Below, in pieces: positions 25,273 to 33,819 of a stretch of DNA of 64,000 bases. Positions within the stretch are counted from its first letter, which is position 1, and every line of letters starts with the position of its first letter. The notes under the pieces are model-generated. The model was not told where the DNA came from and did not search any database. It saw only the letters and a list, made by a program, of their open reading frames with translations. The DNA is from Phycisphaerae bacterium (GTDB lineage Bacteria > Planctomycetota > Phycisphaerae > Tepidisphaerales > Tepidisphaeraceae), in contig BPJO01000019.1 in assembly GCA_026004655.1 (NCBI GenBank), positions 1-64,000 on the forward strand, read 5' to 3'. Position numbers and translations under genes: made by a program.

Positions 25273-25793
25273 GTGTATTACTTTGCTTACGGTTCCAATC
25301 TCAACGCCCGCGCGGTTGCCGAGTGGTGCAAGCACCACGGGTATCGTTCTCCGCCCATGAAAAATGGTCGAGCAGCCGTTCTGGATAATTACCGACTTTG
25401 TTTTTCCCATTTATTCCGAGTATTGGGGAGGTGGGATCGCGGATATTGTCTACGACCCGGGAAAATACGTCGCAGGAGTCGTATTTGATCTTCCCGAAAG
25501 TGACTTGAAAATCCTAGACGCTAAGGTCGGCCGACAAATCGATGAAACGGGTAAGGAAGTCGGTTTGTATAAAAGGATCGAAGTCCGGGTCGCCCCTTTG
25601 GGAAAGTCACCCCCGGTCGATGCAGTAACGTACACGGGGGTAAATGTGGAAAAAATATCATATCCCCCCGACACAGTTTTACATGGACCTGCTTATCCAA
25701 GGGTGTTACGCCCACGGACTTAGCCTGATGTGGATCAGCTATCTACAGAGCTTTTCGATTCAGGAAGGACGAAAGCCCCGTCCCCCTCAGTGA
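25273..25793 (+). CDS. Gamma-glutamylcyclotransferase family protein (two frameshifts)
   Basis: Small GGCT-fold protein, 172 residues after repair. The N-terminus has the substrate-loop motif YYFAYGSNLN, and the middle the strand GVVFDLPESDLKILDAKVG. The frame shifts at TTT 25410-25412 (repaired text SHYSEYWGGGIADIVYDPG) and at C6 25664-25669 (repaired text YPPTQFYMDLLIQGCYAHG). Each needs one base fewer. The catalytic Glu expected after the LDxxEG motif reads Val-Gly-Arg here (DAKVGRQ), which may mean an altered or absent cyclotransferase activity. The start is GTG 25273; an upstream leaderless-type ATG is discussed for the intergenic region. Confidence 0.7.
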
Positions 25794-25837
25794 GGGGATC
25801 TGACAGTTCAATCCTTGACCATCGATTCGTTGTCCCG

Positions 25838-26471
25838 TTATTTATCCATTGAATCTATGTCGGGGATAGGGGCTTGATTGATTTTGTCAAGCAATCTGGA
25901 CACCTGCTGGACCTGACGTTTGTTCAACGTACAAAACTGTCGTCGATGAAGTTCGCGGGTGATCTTGGTCAGGTTTTTCAAGACGCGGGGCGCCTTCCCT
26001 CGTGAGGCTGACACGGTAGAACGCGTCGATCTTCGGGGTCTCGTTTTCGGACGACAATCCCGCGGGCTTCGAGTTTATCCAGGAGGCCTTGTCATGTCCG
26101 GGTCGTGTGTGGTCATCTCATGAACGATCTGACTCGAAGGCATTCCCTCGACCCCAGCCCGTCGAAGCGAACGCAAAACCAGATACTGAACGGGTGTGGA
26201 TTTTGGTCGGACGCAAAGCCTCTTCCAAACCTCGCATCAATCGATCAGCGGTTCGCTGAATATCTAAAAACAAATCCCCCGTAGAATCCGGTCTGCCTCG
26301 GAAAGGGACTGGCTCTCGAGGAATCGACAAAGGGTGTTTGGGTGAAAAAGGACTACGCATGTCGGGGACCAGTGATCGGAGATCGTGCCTCAAAGGTGGC
26401 TCAGTACGCACCAACTGTGTAAACATCGTTAAATTATCAGACAGGGGTGAATTAGTACAAAAATTATCCAT
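25838..26471 (-). pseudogene. MarR family transcriptional regulator, frame broken four times
   Basis: Winged-helix MarR regulator. The pieces, in order, are LFLDIQRTADRLMRGLEEAL, then TPVQYLVLRSLRRAGVEG and PSSQIVHEMTTHDPDMT (recognition helix region), then LLDKLEARGIVVRKRDPEDRR (wing) and finally LKNLTKITRELHRRQFCTL with a C-terminal helix ending DSMDK. Four single surplus bases, near 26207, 26085, 26019 and 25990, separate them. The repaired chain has about 209 residues, with an N-terminal lead longer than usual, so the start at 26471 is uncertain. A palindrome lies upstream and is a likely operator. The divergent PilZ gene may be under its control. Confidence 0.7.
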
Positions 26472-26505
26472 TTTAACAAAATTGCGCGAAAGAATAGTCG
26501 ATAAT

Positions 26506-26517
26506 AATTGTGCAATT
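26506..26517. promoter_or_regulatory. Palindrome AATTGTGCAATT, candidate MarR operator
   Basis: Inverted repeat AATTG-tg-CAATT in the 80-base gap between the divergent MarR and PilZ genes. The TTG(N2)CAA half-site spacing and AT-rich flanks fit the MarR family. A related half site, AATTGCGC, lies at about 26481. Binding is inferred, not shown. Confidence 0.5.
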
Positions 26518-26551
26518 TATTTATATTGCCTATTTTAACAGGAGCAGATCC

Positions 26552-27019
26552 ATGTTAGCAGCAAAAAGGCAGTGGGATGAGAGCACGAACTCGGTCAGCA
26601 AACCGTTTATGACCATAGCCCGAAATGTAGAGCGACGTCGTTACCGTCGACACGATCTAGAAGAACTTCACCTAGCGGTCGAACGATATGACGCTAGACG
26701 CAACACCGGTGAAGTCGTCGGGACGATCGTGGATCTGTCCGCGGGGGGGATCCGATTCAAGACCCGTCAAACGCATATTCGCCCGGATACCCATATTCGG
26801 CTGCGCCTCAGACTGCCCGCCTTTGCGGGGATCAGTCCGTTTATTGACCATGAAAATCCCCAAACCCCCAAAACCGAATGGACCGGATGGATGGTGGTTT
26901 CTCGAGTCCAGCCTCGCGACGACGGCGCCTATGATGTAGCAGGAAGGCTGGTGGATATGGACGAGATCGACCGAGGGATGCTTGGATTATACCTGAGCAC
27001 CCAACCGTTGGCAGCCTGA
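26552..27019 (+). CDS. PilZ domain protein
   Basis: 155-residue protein with a PilZ domain, a cyclic di-GMP receptor. The two binding motifs are present in order: RRRYRRHD (RxxxR) and, about 45 residues later, DLSAGGIRF ((D/N)xSxxG). The start is ATG 26552 with AGGAG 7 bases upstream; the earlier GTG at 26510 lies inside the operator palindrome. It lies divergent from the MarR gene and ends before a terminator. A GGDEF protein that could make the ligand is encoded at 37.2 kb. Confidence 0.88.
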   Translation: MLAAKRQWDESTNSVSKPFMTIARNVERRRYRRHDLEELHLAVERYDARRNTGEVVGTIVDLSAGGIRFKTRQTHIRPDTHIRLRLRLPAFAGISPFIDHENPQTPKTEWTGWMVVSRVQPRDDGAYDVAGRLVDMDEIDRGMLGLYLSTQPLAA

Positions 27020-27103
27020 AAAAAGCGCCGCAACGGTCCGGCCTTCGAGGCTGAATACGAATAATCGCTAACGGGGGAGAATGGCACCTCGTTCATGCTT
27101 CGC

Positions 27104-27147
27104 GACCCGCGGGAGATGCTCCTTCCCTCTCGCGGGTCTTCTTGTTT
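27104..27147 (+). terminator. Rho-independent terminator after the PilZ gene
   Basis: 8-bp stem GACCCGCG / CGCGGGTC with an internal GGAG...CTCC hairpin in the 19-base loop, followed by the T-rich TTCTTGTTTT. Confidence 0.75.
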
Positions 27148-27206
27148 TCACACGATGATCCGAAACAAAGGGGGGGGTAAAATACAAAAGACTTTTTTGT
27201 CCGATG

Positions 27207-28377
<1,171 letters not shown>

Positions 28378-28408
28378 GCTATCTCGACGCTCATCGAAGG
28401 TATTCGGG

Positions 28409-28440
28409 GAAAACCCACGTCCCACATGGCGTGGGTTTTC
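28409..28440 (+). terminator. Rho-independent terminator after gapA
   Basis: 11-bp perfect stem GAAAACCCACG / CGTGGGTTTTC with a 10-base loop; the 3' arm supplies the T-run. The A-rich 5' arm also gives a mirror-image A/T stem. It separates gapA from the YebC gene. Confidence 0.82.
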
Positions 28441-28485
28441 TGCGTCAGTACAATCACGATTTTCAGAAAAAGGAGCAACACACGT

Positions 28486-29208
28486 ATGGCCGGTCATAGT
28501 CATTGGGCCAAGATCAAACGTGCCAAAAGCGCCAACGACGCTAAACGAGGAAAAATTTGGAGCAAAATCGCCCGGAAAATCATTATCGCTGCCAAAAATG
28601 GTGGTGACCCCCGAGACAATCTGGCCCTGCGTTACGTCATCGACGAAGCCAAAGCCGCTAACATGCCCAAAGACACCATCACCAATGCCATCAAAAAAGG
28701 CACCGGAGAACTGGGTGCGGAAAATTACGAAGAAGCCACCTACGAGGGATATGGTCCTGGAGGGGTCGCAATCATCATCGAATCATTAACCAACAATCGT
28801 GCACGCACAGCCCCGGATCTGAGATCCATTTTTGACCGTCATGGTGGAAACCTCGGTACTTCAGGATCGGTTTCCTTCCAGTTCAATAAATTAGGGATCA
28901 TCACCATCAAATCCGATATCATTGACGAGGATTCGTTGATGGAACTGGTTCTGGAAGCCGGGGCAGAGGATGTCAAAAATCAAACCGAGGTGTACGAAGT
29001 CATCACTCAGCCGGTCTTGTTTCACAAGGTGAAAGAAGCGATCGAAGCCCGCGGAATTCCTCTGGAAGGGGCCGAGATCACCTATCTTCCGATCAACACC
29101 GTCCCGCTGGATGCTGACAAGGCAGCATCATTGATGAAACTGGTGGATGCGCTAGAAGACAATGATGACGTACAGTCGGTTTCCCATAACGCCGAATTGC
29201 CCGCATGA
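28486..29208 (+). CDS. YebC/PmpR family DNA-binding regulatory protein
   Basis: 240-residue YebC-type protein, full length for the family. MAGHSHWAKIKRAKSANDAKRGKIWSKI-type N-terminus, IEKGTGE-like AIKKGTGELGAENYEEATYEGYGPGG, and RHGGNLGTSGSVSFQF are diagnostic. Members act as transcriptional regulators or, as shown for some, relieve ribosome stalling. AAGGAG lies 8 bases before the ATG. A TACAAT at 28449-28454 is a possible -10 box just after the gapA terminator. ruvC, its neighbour in many bacteria, is not here. Confidence 0.93.
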   Translation: MAGHSHWAKIKRAKSANDAKRGKIWSKIARKIIIAAKNGGDPRDNLALRYVIDEAKAANMPKDTITNAIKKGTGELGAENYEEATYEGYGPGGVAIIIESLTNNRARTAPDLRSIFDRHGGNLGTSGSVSFQFNKLGIITIKSDIIDEDSLMELVLEAGAEDVKNQTEVYEVITQPVLFHKVKEAIEARGIPLEGAEITYLPINTVPLDADKAASLMKLVDALEDNDDVQSVSHNAELPA

Positions 29209-29259
29209 ACGGACCTCACCGCGAATAAACGTTTGTTTACCGATAAAGATGTCCTTGGT

Positions 29260-30459
29260 TTAGGTGTGGTAGTCGGCATTGATCGTGACGTATTCCTTTG
29301 AAAAGTCGCAGGTCCAGACCGTGGATTCTCCCTGACCGGATCCACAATCCAGCTCTGCAATCACCTCTTTGGATTTCAGGGATTGGGAGACCTTGGATGC
29401 GTTGAAACTGACCGGTTGACCGTGTCGGTAAACGACGGTGCGTTGAAGGGTCAGAGTGGCACGGTCAGGATTGAAATAAGCGTTGCACATCCCTGCTGCG
29501 GAGACGATCCTGCCCCAGTTGGGGTCATTTCCGTGAATCGCGCACTTTACCAGGGGACTATCGGCAATGGCGCGGGCGATCGTCCGGGCGTCCGAAGCCG
29601 AACGAGCTCCGCGAACGCGGACCGTCAGTATTTTGGTAGCACCTTCCCCGTCGGCTGCGATCTGGCGGGCAAGGTCGGTCGTCACATCGACAAGGGCGTC
29701 AGTGAACTTTTGAATCTGGGGTTTGGATTTGATGGAGGCACGACTCATGCCGCTGGCCAGCAGGACCGCGGTATCGTTGGTGGACATGTGATTGTCGATG
29801 GTCACATTGTTGAAACTCAGATCCACCGCTTGGCTTAGGAGCCTGCGTAGCAAGGGGGCGGCGATATCGGCATCGGTAAGCAGATACGCGAGCATTGTCG
29901 CTTGTGGGACGAGCATTCTCGGACCGATCATGCCCGCACCTTTGCAGATACCGGTCAGATGGACGATTTTGTCATTGATCTTGAACCTAGCACACGCGAA
30001 CTTGCGAACGGTATCGGTGGTAAGAATAGCGTCGGTAAAATGGTGGGCGTGTTCCTGGCTGTTACCAAGGTCCGACGCTGCGGCTCGGATCCCCGCGCAG
30101 ACCTCATTCATCGGTAGAGGATGACCGATGATCCCCGTAGAGGACGGTAGAAAAAGGTGAGCCGGCGCAAAACAGAGCTGACCGGCCAAGGCACACATCC
30201 TTCGGGCATCGGAAAGCCCCTGTTTTCCGGTACAGGCATTGGCGTTTCCGGAGTTGAGCACCACTCCTTTCAAAACCCCGTTTCGGACGTGTTGTCGTCC
30301 CACAGCGATCGGGGCGGCAAAGACTTTGTTGGTCGTAAACGCCGCGGCCGCGGTGGCAAAATATTCCGCTACAAGTAGTCCGACGTCGTTTTTGCCCGAC
30401 TGTTTAATCCCGGCGGCCACACCCTGTGCTATAAATCCTTTGGTTGACAGAAGATGCAT
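29260..30459 (-). CDS. argJ: Bifunctional glutamate N-acetyltransferase/amino-acid acetyltransferase
   Basis: 399-residue ArgJ of arginine synthesis, which moves the acetyl group from N-acetylornithine to glutamate. The self-cleavage and nucleophile site is visible as QATMLAYLLTDADI (Ala-Thr-Met-Leu; Thr becomes the new N-terminus of the beta chain). GVVLNSGNANACTGKQG near the start and IHGNDPNWGRIVSAAGMC are also diagnostic; the C-terminus ends YVTINADYHT as in the family. AGGA lies 7 bases before the ATG. It is downstream of the DNA ligase on the same strand, about 70 bases away. Confidence 0.96.
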   Translation of the reverse strand: MHLLSTKGFIAQGVAAGIKQSGKNDVGLLVAEYFATAAAAFTTNKVFAAPIAVGRQHVRNGVLKGVVLNSGNANACTGKQGLSDARRMCALAGQLCFAPAHLFLPSSTGIIGHPLPMNEVCAGIRAAASDLGNSQEHAHHFTDAILTTDTVRKFACARFKINDKIVHLTGICKGAGMIGPRMLVPQATMLAYLLTDADIAAPLLRRLLSQAVDLSFNNVTIDNHMSTNDTAVLLASGMSRASIKSKPQIQKFTDALVDVTTDLARQIAADGEGATKILTVRVRGARSASDARTIARAIADSPLVKCAIHGNDPNWGRIVSAAGMCNAYFNPDRATLTLQRTVVYRHGQPVSFNASKVSQSLKSKEVIAELDCGSGQGESTVWTCDFSKEYVTINADYHT

Positions 30460-30527
30460 TATAATTCCTGGTTTCCGAAAAGTTCCCGAATCATAATCCC
30501 CACCCGTCCAACGCGTAAGCGAGTTCT

Positions 30528-32204
30528 CTAAATTCCGTCAAAAAGAGTCGGCTGCGGGTCGGACATCGACGATGGAATTTTTTTCCCGCGATTTGCTGGG
30601 CTTTGGTAAAGCGCCCGGACCCTTTCCAGGGTATCCGCCTGAGAGGCCTTTTTATCATATCGAATCCGCTTGATGCGAGGAAATCGCAGCGCAAACCCGC
30701 TTTCGTGTCGGGTTGATTCAAGGATCTGGTCGAATGCGATTTCCAGCACCACTTCGGGCCTAACCCGGAACACCCTCCCGTTATCGGCAACGGCCAGGGA
30801 TTTCAAGGTGCAGGTCAGTCTTGTGATTTCATTATCGGTCAATCCGGAATAGGCTTTACCGATGTTGACTAGTTGATCGTCAGACCAGACGGCAAACGTG
30901 TAGTCACTCAAAAGTCCACGACGCTTTCCATGCCCGTACTCCGCTGCGGTTACCACGCAATCCAATGTGGGAAGATGTGTTTTCAGCTTTAACCATTGTC
31001 CGCCACGTCGGCCGGGGGTGTAGAGAGAGGTCGGGTTTTTGAGCATCAGGCCTTCGTGGCCGGATTCGATCGCCTGGTCAAATGCTTTCTGAATCGCGTC
31101 GGGATGATCGACCACGGATGAGGGTAATACGATCAGGTCAGGGTATCGACCGGCCAACGTCTCGAGCAGATGTTTGCGTTCTGTCAGAGGCGTATCCAGA
31201 AGTAACCGGTCCTTGAGATACAACAAATCAAACGCGACAAACATTGCAGGACAGGCGCGTATTACGGTCGGAGTGATATTTTTTCGTCCCAAGCGTTTTT
31301 GAAGCAACGAAAACGGTAGAATCTTTCCGTCCCGCATGGGGACGATCTCACCATCGATCAAGACGTCATCACAGACCGATCGCATCTGTTGAAGAATATC
31401 GGGAAAGCTTTCGTCGATCTGATCCAGTGTTCGGGTAAAAATCGTCGTCCGTTCGCCTGACCGGTGGACCTGGGCACGGATCCCGTCCAGTTTGTTTTCG
31501 GCCATCCATGATCCGGGAGCTTGTTGCGGAGATTCGATCGGCGAAGCCAGCATGAACTCCAGCGGATGGAAAAGCCGAAAACGGGCTTCATGCAGACGTC
31601 TTTCTCTGGCCAACAGGGCAACTTCGGCAAGGTCACCTAAGAGCAACTGTGCATGCAGAACTTCCGGAAACGAGTATCCAAACGCTTGTGCCACAGCCGC
31701 TTGGAGCACACCTTCCTTGATGCCTGTCCTCATATCAGACAAGATGATCTTAGTCAGATAACAGGCCTCTAATGGGTGCACACATTTCTTGAACAGATTT
31801 GTAAGGACCGGCTTTTTGGTTGCAGGTCGGGTCAGATCCGCCAAGGTCTCAAATGCCTGCTCAAGTTCCGCCAATGTCAAGCAAGACGAGTCGTTCGAAT
31901 CGACAGGCCAGATGTCGACAAGGGCTCGACCGATCTCCCCCTGATGAATGACCCGTTGACGCAAAGTTAATCGATCAACAGACAGTAAATCGAGGATGAC
32001 CTCCGTAAGAATGGCCGAACTGATCCCCAAAACGCGTTCGTCGGTGGTCGGAAAGGCTTTTCCCGAAGCATAAGAAACAGCCCGACGTAGATCCTCCGGT
32101 GCAAGCCCCTTTAAAAAGTCGGCCATGACCTGCTGTTTGGTGAGTTTACGAGATGTCGAAGCCGCCTGTTCCAGGGTTCCGGCTAAATCGATCAATCGGG
32201 TCAT
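30528..32204 (-). CDS. ATP-dependent DNA ligase
   Basis: 558-residue ATP-dependent ligase of the archaeal/eukaryal LigI type, unlike the NAD-dependent LigA that bacteria use for replication. The N-terminal 200 residues form the DNA-binding helical domain (DLTRPATKKPVLTNLFKKC). The adenylation Lys is in AENKLDGIRAQVH (about residue 238), followed by VLIDGEIVPMRDG, FVAFDLLYL, GHEGLMLKN and WLKLK motifs. The OB-fold ends with FPRIKRIRYDKKASQADT. The start is ATG 32204 rather than TTG 32210, since TATGAT lies just 5 bases before it. A repair role is inferred. No Ku or LigD polymerase domain is seen here. Confidence 0.92.
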   Translation of the reverse strand: MTRLIDLAGTLEQAASTSRKLTKQQVMADFLKGLAPEDLRRAVSYASGKAFPTTDERVLGISSAILTEVILDLLSVDRLTLRQRVIHQGEIGRALVDIWPVDSNDSSCLTLAELEQAFETLADLTRPATKKPVLTNLFKKCVHPLEACYLTKIILSDMRTGIKEGVLQAAVAQAFGYSFPEVLHAQLLLGDLAEVALLARERRLHEARFRLFHPLEFMLASPIESPQQAPGSWMAENKLDGIRAQVHRSGERTTIFTRTLDQIDESFPDILQQMRSVCDDVLIDGEIVPMRDGKILPFSLLQKRLGRKNITPTVIRACPAMFVAFDLLYLKDRLLLDTPLTERKHLLETLAGRYPDLIVLPSSVVDHPDAIQKAFDQAIESGHEGLMLKNPTSLYTPGRRGGQWLKLKTHLPTLDCVVTAAEYGHGKRRGLLSDYTFAVWSDDQLVNIGKAYSGLTDNEITRLTCTLKSLAVADNGRVFRVRPEVVLEIAFDQILESTRHESGFALRFPRIKRIRYDKKASQADTLERVRALYQSPANRGKKIPSSMSDPQPTLFDGI

Positions 32205-32209
32205 GTCCA

Positions 32210-32215
32210 ATCATA
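32210..32215 (-). promoter_or_regulatory. -10 box TATGAT five bases before the ligase start
   Basis: Minus-strand TATGAT with 5 bases before ATG 32204 and no Shine-Dalgarno; supports ATG 32204 as the start and a leaderless transcript. Confidence 0.5.
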
Positions 32216-32243
32216 GCCTCGCTGCATGAACCTTCAGTAAAGC

Positions 32244-32263
32244 CGGGTTTGATATGAAACCCG
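32244..32263. promoter_or_regulatory. Perfect palindrome between divergent ligase and purF
   Basis: Inverted repeat CGGGTTT-gatatg-AAACCCG in the 84-base space between the two divergent starts. It lies between the ligase -10 box (32210) and a purF -10-like TATTCT (32272-32277), the place for a shared operator. The binding protein is unknown. Without a T-run it is unlikely to be a terminator. Confidence 0.45.
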
Positions 32264-32288
32264 AAGATGGATATTCTTAAGTCAATCC

Positions 32289-33746
32289 ATGAGCCATTCA
32301 CTCCCTGTTCTGGATCCTTTCGAGGAATATGAGAAAAAGGAAAAATGCGGTGTCTTTGGGGTTTGGGGTACCCCGTCGGCATCGCAACTGACGTATGTGG
32401 GGATATTTGCGCAGCAGCACCGGGGTCAAGAGTCGGCCGGGATCGCTGTCACAACAGGCAAAGAACTCAACGCGCACACCGGAATGGGTCTGGTCAACCA
32501 GGTGTTTACCCCGCGGATTTTAACCGAAGATCTTGCAGGACACGGAGCAATCGGTCATGTTCGATATTCGACCACCGGTTCGAGCCGATTATGTAACGCT
32601 CAACCGCTTTTGCGACAATATCGGATGGGACCGGTCGCTGTGGCCCACAACGGAAATCTGATCAACGCCCAACTGTTGCGCGAACTTTATGAATCGCACG
32701 GGCATATTTTTCAATCCACAACGGATACCGAAATCATCGTCCACCTGTTGGCCAAGCCGAGTCATGTGGAAAAAAACGACCCCTTATCCCACGTTTTACG
32801 ACATCTGCAAGGGGCATTTTCGTTGTTGTTTCTGTTTCCGGACCGGATAGAGGCTGCCCGTGACCCTTGGGGAATTCGTCCATTGTCCATAGGTCGATTG
32901 CCGAACAACGGTCCATACGTAGTAGCAAGCGAAACATGCGCCTTTGACGCCGTCGGCGCCGATTACATCCGGGACGTCGAACCCGGTGAAATCGTTCGAA
33001 TTGATGATAGCGGTATTTTCAGTCGCAAGTTCGCCGAACCGGCACTGGAACAGGCGCAGTGTGTTTTTGAGCACGTCTATTTCGCCAATCCGGCTAGTCG
33101 TGTCTTCGGAATCAATGTTCAAAGGGTGCGGGAAGAACTCGGAAGACAACTCGCTCGCGAATCCTGCATCGAAGCCGACTGTGTCATTCCCATGCCTGAC
33201 AGCGGTCGGACCGCGGCACTCGGTTATAGCAAGGAATCAGGTATCCCGTTCATAGAGGCAATCGTGCCTAATCGATTTGTCGGTCGGACATTCATCCTGC
33301 CCGATCAGGCTTCGCGAGATCGGGCCGTCAATCTCAAACTCAATATCATTTCGGATCTCGTTCGTGATAAGCGGATTATTGTTGTGGACGATTCGATCGT
33401 CCGGGGAACCACCACGCGTTCCAAAATGCGGGCACTCCGACGCGCCGGTGCGAAAGAAATTCATTTGCGAATCAGTTGTCCACCAATCCGCTACCCTTGT
33501 TTTTATGGGATCGACTTTGCGACGCCCGAGCAACTGATCGCCCATGACCGCTCGGTCGAGGATATCCGACAATTCATTGAGGTCGATTCCTTGGCTTACT
33601 TATCGTTGGCCGGAATGCTGTCAGCTACGAAAATATCGGTCTCGAACGCCTGTACTGCCTGCTGGACCGGCAACTATAAGGTTCCGGTCGATCATCCGGT
33701 GTCCACCTTCACGACCGAACCCGAGCAACTCAAAATGTTTTACTGA
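32289..33746 (+). CDS. purF: Amidophosphoribosyltransferase
   Basis: 485-residue PurF, first step of purine synthesis (PRPP plus glutamine to phosphoribosylamine). The glutaminase nucleophile Cys20 follows a 19-residue propeptide (EKKEKCGVFGVWG), the form that is cleaved. The phosphoribosyltransferase motif is IIVVDDSIVRGTTTRSK. Cys residues in QCVFEHVYFANP, SCPPIRYPC and NACTACWTGNY match the four ligands of the oxygen-sensitive 4Fe-4S cluster in the Bacillus-type enzyme. No Shine-Dalgarno precedes ATG 32289; TATTCT lies 11 bases upstream. It is monocistronic and divergent from the DNA ligase. Confidence 0.96.
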   Translation: MSHSLPVLDPFEEYEKKEKCGVFGVWGTPSASQLTYVGIFAQQHRGQESAGIAVTTGKELNAHTGMGLVNQVFTPRILTEDLAGHGAIGHVRYSTTGSSRLCNAQPLLRQYRMGPVAVAHNGNLINAQLLRELYESHGHIFQSTTDTEIIVHLLAKPSHVEKNDPLSHVLRHLQGAFSLLFLFPDRIEAARDPWGIRPLSIGRLPNNGPYVVASETCAFDAVGADYIRDVEPGEIVRIDDSGIFSRKFAEPALEQAQCVFEHVYFANPASRVFGINVQRVREELGRQLARESCIEADCVIPMPDSGRTAALGYSKESGIPFIEAIVPNRFVGRTFILPDQASRDRAVNLKLNIISDLVRDKRIIVVDDSIVRGTTTRSKMRALRRAGAKEIHLRISCPPIRYPCFYGIDFATPEQLIAHDRSVEDIRQFIEVDSLAYLSLAGMLSATKISVSNACTACWTGNYKVPVDHPVSTFTTEPEQLKMFY

Positions 33747-33819
33747 TTTTTGGATAAACTCATAACCCCTGCCAAACCTTTTGCCGATGCTCAGAAGGGT
33801 CGGTCATCCGGATTGATTT

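Noticed and set aside
25782..25799. CCCCTCA/TGAGGGG inverted repeat at the end of the GGCT gene
   Set aside because: The loop is one base and no T-run follows; probably chance in a C-rich end.
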